This document shows, piece after piece, positions 1-5,374 of a DNA stretch of 5,653 bases. The first letter of the stretch is position 1, and the number at the start of each line of letters is the position of its first letter. The notes below the pieces were generated by a model. That model saw only the letters and a program-made list of their open reading frames with translations, was not told where the DNA came from and made no database searches. A program made the translations under genes and the position numbers. This stretch comes from Fretibacterium sp. (GTDB taxonomy: Bacteria; Synergistota; Synergistia; Synergistales; Aminobacteriaceae): NCBI GenBank assembly GCA_016280565.1, contig JAEEGY010000215.1, forward strand, positions 1-5,653, given 5' to 3'.

Positions 1-1814
1 ACGTGTATCGTGTCGCACACGTTCATCACGACCTTCATGTCGTGCTCGATCAGCAGGATGGTGAGATGGAACTCGTCTCTCAGGCGGCGGATAAACTGCA
101 TCAGCTCGGCGGACTCCTGGGGGTTCATGCCCGCGGCGGGCTCGTCCAGCAGCAGCAGTTTCGGCCCCGTGGCCAGCGCCCGGGCGATCTCCAGCCGCCT
201 CTGGGCCCCGTAGGGCAGGGACGACGCCTTTTCCTCCGCCAGTCCGTCCAGCCCCAGCTGCTCCAAAAGCACCATGGCCCGCGTCCGGGCGGCGGAGTCC
301 TCCCGGATCACGTCGGAGAAGAGGAAGGGCAGGAGAGTCATCCACCACGGCGTCCTCTGCCTCACCCACTGCGCCACCATGACGTTCTGCAGCACGGTTT
401 CCGTCCCAAAGAGGCGGATGTTCTGGAAGGTGCGGCTCATCCCCGCGCGGCAGACCGCCTCCGGGCTCAGTCCGTTAAGGGCCTTGCCCAAAAAGCGGGC
501 CTCTCCCGACGTGGGCTTGTAAAAGCCGCTGATAACGTTGAACACCGAGGTCTTCCCCGCGCCGTTGGGCCCGATGAGCCCCACGATCTCCCCCTCTTTG
601 ATGGTCATGGAGAGCTTGTCCACGGCGGAGAGCCCGCCGAAGCGCAGACACACATCCCGCAGCTCCAGGACGGAATCGAACTCCACCTCCGTTTCCGCAA
701 TCTTTTCACCAGCTTTTTTCTTTGCCCGGGGGAAGAACCAGTCCCAGGAGAACTCCCGCATCCCCATGATGCCCTCCCGCCGGAAGATGATCACGACGAT
801 GAGCAGCAGGGAGAAGATGACCATTCGCATTCCCGGGATGCCGGGGATGTGCAGGGAGCCGAGGGTGATGGGGTTCTCCACGAAGCGCAGCCACTCCAGC
901 ATCGTTGTCACCAGCACGGAGCCGATGAGCGAACCCGTGATGGAGCCCAGCCCCCCCACGACGATGATCATCAGGATGTTGTAGGTCTGGGTGATCATGA
1001 ACATACGGGGGTCGATGGTGGTGATGAGGTTGCCCATCAGCGCGCCGCCCAGCCCGCCGCCAAAGCAGCCCAGCGTGAAGGCCAGCACGCGGGTGCGGAA
1101 GGTGTTGATGCCCATCATGCGGGCTGCCACCTCGTCGTCCCGAACGGCCCTCAGCACGCTGCCGAAGTTGCTCCTCAGCATACAGACCGTGCAGAGCAGG
1201 ACGATGCCAAGGCAACCGTAGCTCATGAAGAGCGTGGTGTGGGCGGGGATGCCCTTCAGGCCCAGGGAGCCGTTGGTGAGCGGGGCGAGGTTCGTGATGA
1301 GGATACGGATGATCTCAGCGAAGCCCAGCGTCGCGATGCCCAGATAGTCGCCGCCCAGCCGCAACACCGGCAAAGCCACCAGCCAGCCGAACAGCGCTGC
1401 CACCAGGCCCGCCGCCACCAGCGACACCACGAAGGGCGCGTTGAGGTTCAGGAGCCACGGGGCGATGGGCTCCAGTATCCACATGGCCTCCTTCTGGGCC
1501 GGAGGAAGGATCAAAAGCGCGGAGACGTAGGCCCCGATGGCCATGAAGCCCGCGTGCCCCAGGGAGAACATCCCGGTGATGCCGTAAATCAGGTTCAGGC
1601 TCAGGGCCAAAATCGCGTTGATAGCGATCAGATTAAGGATCCTCTGCCAATAGCCGTTCATAAAGGATGGGGCAGCGCTCAGAAAACACGCGAAGAGGGC
1701 CAGGGCCGCGACGGTCAGGATGAGGTTCCTCAGGCCGCGGTAAGGGTTCATTGAGTCCTTGGGGCTCAGCCCTTTTCCTACCGAGGGGCTAGCCCCCTTT
1801 CCTACCGAGTTCAT
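1..1814 (-). CDS. LivM-LivG fusion: branched-chain amino acid-type ABC importer permease/ATPase, C-terminus cut by window edge
   Basis: A single open frame of 604 visible codons reads through from a LivM permease into a LivG ATPase with no stop. LivM part, about residues 25-360: hydrophobic segments, the family motif GMFSLGHAGFMAIGAY (81-96) and the cytoplasmic coupling-loop region RAVRDDEVAARMMGI (222-236). Linker, about 363-381: charged, beginning RAKKKAGEK. LivG part, from about 385: Walker A GPNGAGKT (415-422), Q-loop Q464 in TFQNIRLF, signature YGAQRRLEIARAL from 535, Walker B ending in D557-E558, switch H591. Perhaps 30-45 LivG residues lie outside the window. I chose the ATG at 1814 because it overlaps the livH stop as ATGA and has GGAGG seven bases upstream. 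An ATG at 1751 (residue 22) would give a more usual LivM N-terminus. The protein would sit in the inner membrane with its ATPase domain in the cytoplasm, pairing with LivH and probably a LivF encoded further on. Fused permease/ATPase proteins of this family are known, but separate genes are the rule. Confidence 0.9.
   Translation of the reverse strand, partial: MNSVGKGASPSVGKGLSPKDSMNPYRGLRNLILTVAALALFACFLSAAPSFMNGYWQRILNLIAINAILALSLNLIYGITGMFSLGHAGFMAIGAYVSALLILPPAQKEAMWILEPIAPWLLNLNAPFVVSLVAAGLVAALFGWLVALPVLRLGGDYLGIATLGFAEIIRILITNLAPLTNGSLGLKGIPAHTTLFMSYGCLGIVLLCTVCMLRSNFGSVLRAVRDDEVAARMMGINTFRTRVLAFTLGCFGGGLGGALMGNLITTIDPRMFMITQTYNILMIIVVGGLGSITGSLIGSVLVTTMLEWLRFVENPITLGSLHIPGIPGMRMVIFSLLLIVVIIFRREGIMGMREFSWDWFFPRAKKKAGEKIAETEVEFDSVLELRDVCLRFGGLSAVDKLSMTIKEGEIVGLIGPNGAGKTSVFNVISGFYKPTSGEARFLGKALNGLSPEAVCRAGMSRTFQNIRLFGTETVLQNVMVAQWVRQRTPWWMTLLPFLFSDVIREDSAARTRAMVLLEQLGLDGLAEEKASSLPYGAQRRLEIARALATGPKLLLLDEPAAGMNPQESAELMQFIRRLRDEFHLTILLIEHDMKVVMNVCDTIH
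1761..1808. repeat. Two tandem 24-base palindromic units inside the start of livM-livG
   Basis: Unit 1 is 1761-1784 and unit 2 is 1785-1808; they match at 20 of 24 positions. Each holds a palindromic core (GGGGCTCAGCCC in unit 1, the perfect palindrome GGGGCTAGCCCC in unit 2) followed by a T run and CCTACCGA. On the coding (minus) strand they encode two copies of an eight-residue unit, SVGKG(A/L)SP, at residues 3-18 of the fusion protein. Because 24 is a multiple of three, copy-number change would keep the frame. The elements resemble small REP-like palindromes, which is an inference. Confidence 0.75.
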
Positions 1815-2707
1815 ATCTTATCCTCCAGTCTCTCGCCAAGAAGCCCCGTGGGGCGGAACAGCAGAATGAATATCAGCAGGAGGAAGGCGAAGGCGTCCTT
1901 GTAGCCCGACAGGCTGGGGAAGAAGGCCACGGACAGGATCTCCACGAAGCCCAGAATCAGCCCTCCCAGCATGGCGCCGGGGACGGAGCCGATCCCCCCA
2001 AACACCGCCGCGATGAAAGCCTTGATGCCGGGGAACAGCCCCATGAAGGGCTCCACCCGCGGGTAGCGCAAGGCCCAGAGGATACCGGCCGCTGCCGCCA
2101 GGGCAGAGCCCAGCCCAAAGGCTAAGGCGATGATCTTGTTCACCGGCACGCCCATCAGACGCGTGGTCTCAATATCGTGGGAGATGGCGCGCATGGCCAG
2201 CCCCGGCTTGGTGCGGTAGAGCATCCAGAGCAGTCCCCCCACCAGGAGAAAGGCCACCACGGGCACCAGTATCCCCAGAGGGATGAGCCGCACGCCTCCC
2301 GGCATCTGGATGGGCTGCATCAGCACGGGCGGCTGCAGCACGGGGCGCGGCATCCCCGTAAAGACCACCACGGCGAAGTTCTCTATGAAGAAGGAGACGC
2401 CGATGGCGCTGATGAGAGCCGAGATTCGCGGGGCCTCCCGGAGGGGCCGGTAGGCGATGCGGTCCACCAAAAGCCCGCAGACCGTCGTTCCGACCACGGC
2501 CAGCACGACACCCAACACCCAGGGCAGCTTGTAAACGATTGTGGCAAAATAAACGAAATAGGCCCCCAGCATGAAGATATCGCCGTGGGCGAAGTTGATG
2601 AGCCTCAGTATCCCATACACCATCGTGTAGCCCACCGCCACCAGGCCGTAAAGCGAGCCCAGGCTGAGGGCGTTGACGATATGCTGGATGAAAATGTTCA
2701 GAGTCAC
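1811..2707 (-). CDS. livH: LivH-family ABC importer permease
   Basis: A 298-residue membrane protein of the branched-chain amino acid permease family (LivH/HAAT), full length for the family. It forms half of the inner-membrane channel and pairs with the LivM part of the next gene. Visible motifs: the N-terminal YGLVAVGYTMVYGILRLINF followed by AHGDIFMLGAY (about 20-50), SAIGVSFFIEN (about 100), the cytoplasmic coupling loop AMRAISHDIETTRLMGV (about 171-187), and GGIGSVPGAMLGG near 240. About seven to eight hydrophobic segments spread over the length fit the family topology. The start is GTG, preceded five to six bases upstream by a G-rich AGGGGGG; an overlapping ATG one base further upstream is out of frame. 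The gene follows livK after a 97-base gap containing a hairpin and overlaps livM-livG by four bases, which suggests coupled translation. The substrate cannot be read from this subunit. Confidence 0.93.
   Translation of the reverse strand: MTLNIFIQHIVNALSLGSLYGLVAVGYTMVYGILRLINFAHGDIFMLGAYFVYFATIVYKLPWVLGVVLAVVGTTVCGLLVDRIAYRPLREAPRISALISAIGVSFFIENFAVVVFTGMPRPVLQPPVLMQPIQMPGGVRLIPLGILVPVVAFLLVGGLLWMLYRTKPGLAMRAISHDIETTRLMGVPVNKIIALAFGLGSALAAAAGILWALRYPRVEPFMGLFPGIKAFIAAVFGGIGSVPGAMLGGLILGFVEILSVAFFPSLSGYKDAFAFLLLIFILLFRPTGLLGERLEDKI
1822..1826 (-). promoter_or_regulatory. Ribosome binding site for livM-livG
   Basis: GGAGG on the minus strand lies seven bases before the ATG at 1814, inside the last codons of livH. 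It supports the upstream start, and therefore translation of the repeat-encoded residues, over the ATG at 1751, whose only upstream signal is a closely spaced AAGGA. Confidence 0.6.
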
Positions 2708-2761
2708 ATTCTACCCCCCTAAATAAAGAGGGGCTCAGGGCCATCGGCCCCGGCCCCCGCT

Positions 2762-2786
2762 GGGAAAGGGCCTGAGGCCCCTTCCC
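2762..2786. promoter_or_regulatory. GC-rich hairpin between livK and livH
   Basis: An inverted repeat with 11-base arms (2762-2772 and 2776-2786) and a three-base loop. In minus-strand RNA all 11 pairs form, one of them G-U; in plus-strand RNA the same position is an A-C mismatch. It starts 18 bases after the livK stop. No U tract follows on the minus strand, so it is not a standard intrinsic terminator for the operon. It could protect the livK message from 3' decay or cause partial termination, as intercistronic palindromes do in other binding-protein operons. On the plus strand it is followed by TTTTT, so it could stop antisense transcription. Confidence 0.65.
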
Positions 2787-2804
2787 TTTTTCAGCTAAAA
2801 AGAA

Positions 2805-3938
2805 CTATACTTCCGGCTTCACCAGCCCAAGGAACGTCTTCTTGCCGTTCCTGATCTCCACGATACCCATCTCCTTCTCGGCGTCGTGGGTGGCGTTGAT
2901 GGTGGTCACCCCCGTGACGGTGGGAAGGTCCTTTGTGGCCTCCAGCGCATCGCGGATCTTCGCGGGCTCGGCGCTGCCGGCGCGGGTGATGGCGTCCGCC
3001 ACCATGACGTAGCAGTCATAGCCCAGAGCGGAGTTGACGTTGGGGTCCTTGTCGGGATGGACCTTCTTCCACTCCTCGGTGAACTTCGCCGCCACAGGGT
3101 TCATCTCCTTCATGGAAGGATCATAGGCGAAGGTCGTGTGCATGAAGCCCTCCACCGCGTCGCCGCCCAGTGTGACGATCTCCGGGTTGTCCATGGCGTC
3201 CGCGCCGATGAAGCGGAACTCCGCGCCCAGCTCCTTCGCCTGCTTGAGGACGATGGCGCCCTCGGCGAAGTAGGCCGGCAGGAAGACGATGTCCGGCTTC
3301 TTGGAGATGAGCTCCGTGAGCTGCGCCGTGAAGTCCTGGTCGCCCGACTGGTACTTCAGCTCCGCCACGATCTCGCCGCCCATCTTCTTGTAGGCGTTGC
3401 GGAAGAACGTGCCCAGCCCGACGCTGTAGTCATTGGCCACGTCGATGAGCGTCGCAGCCTTCTTGAGCCCCAGGTTCTTGAATGCGTAGGTCGCCGCGCC
3501 TGCGCCCTGGAACGGGTCGATGAAGCACGCGCGGAAGTAGTACTTCTTGCCCAGCGTCACCAGCGGGTTGGTGCAGGATGTGCCAATGACGGGGATCCCC
3601 GCCTGCTCCGCCACCTCGCCGCCGGCCATGGCCAGGGAGGAACCGTAGGTCCCGATGATAACGTTGACCTTGTCGTTCTCAATGAGGCGCGTGACGGCGT
3701 TGGCCGCCTCCACCTTATCCGACTTGTTGTCCACCACCACCAGCTCGACCTTCTTGCCCAGGATCTCGGGCATCAGGGAATGAGCCAGCTGGGTCCCCTC
3801 AAGCTCAAGCTGTCCGCCGAAGGCGTTCTGCCCCGTGAGGCAGTTGAAGATACCCACCTTGATCACATCGTCCGCCGCAAAAGCCGTTCCGGCCACGACC
3901 AGCGCCGCCGCCAGAGCAAGGGCCAACATCTTACGCAT
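2805..3938 (-). CDS. livK: LivK-type periplasmic substrate-binding protein
   Basis: A 377-residue secreted solute-binding protein of the branched-chain amino acid type (periplasmic binding protein-like I fold). It would capture the ligand in the periplasm and deliver it to LivH/LivM. Residues 1-21 form a type I signal peptide: MRK, a hydrophobic Ala/Leu core and an AFA cleavage site before ADD. There is no lipobox cysteine. Further motifs: IKVGIFNCLTGQNAFGG at the mature N-terminus, IIGTYGSSLAMAGGEVAEQ, GIPVIGTSCTNPLVT, YYFRACFIDPFQGAGA, and ALGYDCYVMVADAI near the C-terminus, the usual landmarks of the ligand cleft. Length fits the family. I chose the ATG at 3938 because GGAGGAG stands just upstream and the signal peptide begins there; a longer in-frame start at 4007 would lie at the predicted transcription start. 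The ligand could be Leu/Ile/Val, another amino acid or a small amide; sequence alone does not settle it. Confidence 0.93.
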   Translation of the reverse strand: MRKMLALALAAALVVAGTAFAADDVIKVGIFNCLTGQNAFGGQLELEGTQLAHSLMPEILGKKVELVVVDNKSDKVEAANAVTRLIENDKVNVIIGTYGSSLAMAGGEVAEQAGIPVIGTSCTNPLVTLGKKYYFRACFIDPFQGAGAATYAFKNLGLKKAATLIDVANDYSVGLGTFFRNAYKKMGGEIVAELKYQSGDQDFTAQLTELISKKPDIVFLPAYFAEGAIVLKQAKELGAEFRFIGADAMDNPEIVTLGGDAVEGFMHTTFAYDPSMKEMNPVAAKFTEEWKKVHPDKDPNVNSALGYDCYVMVADAITRAGSAEPAKIRDALEATKDLPTVTGVTTINATHDAEKEMGIVEIRNGKKTFLGLVKPEV

Positions 3939-3946
3939 AAAGATCA

Positions 3947-3953
3947 CTCCTCC
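3947..3953 (-). promoter_or_regulatory. Ribosome binding site deciding the livK start
   Basis: GGAGGAG on the minus strand ends eight bases before the ATG at 3938, next to a clear signal peptide. The alternative in-frame start at 4007 has no comparable site, so the 23-residue N-terminal extension is judged untranslated. Confidence 0.75.
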
Positions 3954-4012
3954 GATAGATTCGAGAGTCCCCACCACGGTGCCCCGCGCAGAGACGTCAG
4001 AAAACATTTAAA

Positions 4013-4041
4013 ATTATAACATAACGTTTAGAGTTTAGCAC
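4013..4041 (-). promoter_or_regulatory. Extended -10 sigma-70-type promoter for the liv operon
   Basis: On the minus strand TATGTTATAAT (4013-4023) matches the extended -10 consensus TRTGnTATAAT exactly. The hexamer 17 bases upstream, GTGCTA (4036-4041), matches TTGACA at only three of six positions, which is typical when the extended -10 carries recognition. The start of transcription would fall near 4006, giving a leader of about 68 bases before livK. The local sequence is AT-rich in an otherwise GC-rich window. Confidence 0.7.
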
Positions 4042-4051
4042 AGCCTAAAAT

Positions 4052-4999
4052 TTATTTCTCATGCCCCCGCCGCCACTCAAAGATGCCCAGCGCCGCCGCC
4101 ACGCTGGCGTTCAGCGAGCCCACGCCGCCCTGGATGGGGATGCGCAGAAGCTGGTCGCAGGTCTGGCTCACGAGGCGGGAGAGGCCCTCCCCCTCCGCCC
4201 CCACGACCAAAGCCAGTCGGGCAGGCAGGGCCTCGCCCCACAGGCTCGTCTCCGCATTCCCGTCAAGACCGACGGTCCAGAAGTCCAGCGCCTGAAGCTG
4301 TTCGATCGTCCGCACGATGTTGACCACGGGGATCATGGGCAGGCGAAGCGCCGCCCCTGCGCTGGTCTTGACCACGGTGCCGCCCGGCAGGGCCGACCGC
4401 CGCCGGGAATACGCCACCGCCGCCGCCCCGGCCGCCTCCGCGGAGCGCACGATGGCCCCCATGTTGTGCGGGTCCTCGATGTGGTCCAGCACGACGATGA
4501 GGGCGGGATCGTCCTTCGGCAGGCTCCTCAGGAAGGGCTCCAGCTCAACGGGCTTCGTCTCCGTGATGCGGCAGGCCACGCCCTGGTGCCGCTCGCCGGG
4601 GCAGAGCTTGTCCAGCGCCTCCGGCGCCACCATCTGATAGACCACGCGTCCGGCCCGCGCCGCGTCGGTCAGCTCGTCCAGGAACGGAGGCCGGACGTTG
4701 TTCGCGATCAAAAGCCGCGTGCAGCGTGAGGGGTCCCCCTTCACCAGGTCCAGCACCGGCTGGCGGCCCCAACAGACGTCGGCCAGACTGCCGGGCTCAC
4801 GCGGCGCGAAAGCGTCGCGACGTTCGGCAGGTCGGCTGTGTCGGAGCGAGGCGCTGGGCGCCTCGCGGAGGCCGTCTGGAGGGGTTGGACGTTCCACTGG
4901 CGCAGGACGGGGCGCTTTTGATATCGCGGGGCGCTTCGACGGTTTGGCGAATCTGTCCCGCCTCTCCCGCCGTGGCCCCTTGTTCTCTCTATAAGCCAT
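4052..4999 (-). CDS. rlmB: RlmB-type 23S rRNA 2'-O-methyltransferase (SpoU/TrmH family)
   Basis: A 315-residue SpoU-family enzyme that would transfer a methyl group from S-adenosylmethionine to a ribose 2'-OH in 23S rRNA (G2251 in E. coli for RlmB). Residues 1-70 are Arg- and Pro-rich and probably disordered. The substrate-binding domain follows: VCWGRQPVLDLVKG (75-88), then RHQGVA (138-143). The catalytic SPOUT knot domain shows motif 1, LDHIEDPHNMGAIVRSAEA (171-189, with N179 and R185), motif 2, LVVGAEGEGLSR (264-275), and motif 3, IPIQGGVGSLNASVAAAL (287-304). E. coli RlmB has about 243 residues, so the extra length lies at the N-terminus. I chose the ATG at 4999, served by AAGGGAG 11 bases upstream; an in-frame TTG at 5020 overlaps that site and has no signal of its own. 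The family is certain; assignment to RlmB rather than another TrmH-like paralogue is likely but not proven. Confidence 0.88.
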   Translation of the reverse strand: MAYRENKGPRRERRDRFAKPSKRPAISKAPRPAPVERPTPPDGLREAPSASLRHSRPAERRDAFAPREPGSLADVCWGRQPVLDLVKGDPSRCTRLLIANNVRPPFLDELTDAARAGRVVYQMVAPEALDKLCPGERHQGVACRITETKPVELEPFLRSLPKDDPALIVVLDHIEDPHNMGAIVRSAEAAGAAAVAYSRRRSALPGGTVVKTSAGAALRLPMIPVVNIVRTIEQLQALDFWTVGLDGNAETSLWGEALPARLALVVGAEGEGLSRLVSQTCDQLLRIPIQGGVGSLNASVAAALGIFEWRRGHEK

Positions 5000-5010
5000 A
5001 GGATAAATTT

Positions 5011-5017
5011 CTCCCTT
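5011..5017 (-). promoter_or_regulatory. Ribosome binding site for rlmB
   Basis: AAGGGAG on the minus strand, 11 bases before the ATG at 4999. The spacing is long, so this is a moderate call, but it favours the ATG over the TTG at 5020. Confidence 0.45.
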
Positions 5018-5029
5018 CAAAAATTTTAT

Positions 5030-5049
5030 GCGGGACCCGGAGGCCCCGC
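5030..5049 (-). promoter_or_regulatory. Hairpin with UNCG-type tetraloop between csrA and rlmB
   Basis: In minus-strand RNA an eight-pair stem (5042-5049 with 5030-5037, one G-U pair) closes on C(UCCG)G, a member of the very stable UNCG tetraloop class. It is followed by AUAAAAUUUUU just before the rlmB ribosome binding site. The U run begins six bases after the stem, so it is an imperfect intrinsic terminator. It may act as a partial terminator or an mRNA-stability hairpin separating csrA from rlmB. Confidence 0.55.
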
Positions 5050-5077
5050 CTTATCCGCTGAGCGTATTCGCCGCGGT

Positions 5078-5374
5078 TCACTCCCTGTCCTTTTGAGCGT
5101 CCGGGTGGACCGTGGGGATCTTTGAGAGTCGGGAGAAGGTGGAAACGGGGAGCTGCGGCGTCTCGGGCCCCTGCTTGACGGAGCGTTTCGCCGCCTCCGC
5201 CGCCACGCGGTTCTCCTCAACGATGACGTCCCAGAGCTCCTTGCGCCAGATCTGCGTCGCCTGGGGGGCCGTGATGCCCAGGCGCACCACGTCGCCCCGC
5301 ACGTCGATGACCATGACCTCGATGTCCGTCCCTATCTGGATGGACTCGTTGATCCTCCTGCTGAGCACCAGCAT
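5078..5374 (-). CDS. csrA: CsrA, RNA-binding translational regulator
   Basis: A 98-residue CsrA/RsmA protein. The family acts as a dimer that binds GGA motifs near ribosome binding sites and blocks or alters translation. The core is well preserved: MLVLSRRINESIQIG at the N-terminus (L4 and R6, RNA-contact positions), VVRLGITAP (29-37), and R44 and E46 in IWRKELWDVIVEEN, ending at N55. The family is usually 60-80 residues; here about 40 residues follow N55, rich in Ala, Lys, Pro and Ser. The ATG at 5374 shares its first base with the last base of the fliW stop (TGATG), so translation is probably coupled to fliW. A G-rich stretch at the end of fliW could serve as ribosome binding site. The neighbouring FliW is the known protein antagonist of CsrA. 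Confidence 0.95.
   Translation of the reverse strand: MLVLSRRINESIQIGTDIEVMVIDVRGDVVRLGITAPQATQIWRKELWDVIVEENRVAAEAAKRSVKQGPETPQLPVSTFSRLSKIPTVHPDAQKDRE

Noticed and set aside
706..1215. A minus-strand 169-residue frame inside livM
   Set aside because: It is out of frame with LivM, and its product is His/Arg/Gly-rich with no motif; it is a shadow of the fusion gene.
3..1754. A 583-residue open frame on the plus strand, opposite livM-livG
   Set aside because: Its product is a low-complexity run of His, Gln, Asp and Gly typical of the reverse complement of GC-rich membrane-protein codons. The minus-strand frame has full LivM and LivG motifs.
2762..2791. Intrinsic terminator serving a plus-strand gene
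   Set aside because: The stem followed by TTTTT fits a terminator on the plus strand, but no credible plus-strand gene reads into it. I kept it as an intercistronic hairpin of the liv operon.
3944..3953. CsrA-binding site over the livK ribosome binding site (GGAGGAG)
   Set aside because: The GGA motifs are explained by the ribosome binding site itself. I could draw only a three-pair stem around them, too weak to claim a CsrA hairpin.
3939..4007. Extended livK start adding 23 residues
   Set aside because: It lies at or beyond the predicted transcription start, lacks a ribosome binding site, and would bury the signal peptide.
2886..4019. A 377-residue open frame on the plus strand, opposite livK
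   Set aside because: The product is biased (Val, Leu, Arg, His, Asp) with no recognisable domain, and it mirrors a well-supported binding-protein gene.
4030..4050. Terminator after rlmB
   Set aside because: Only a short AT-rich imperfect stem (TTTAG...CTAAA with a bulge) is present, and it overlaps the -35 region of the liv promoter; not convincing as a terminator.
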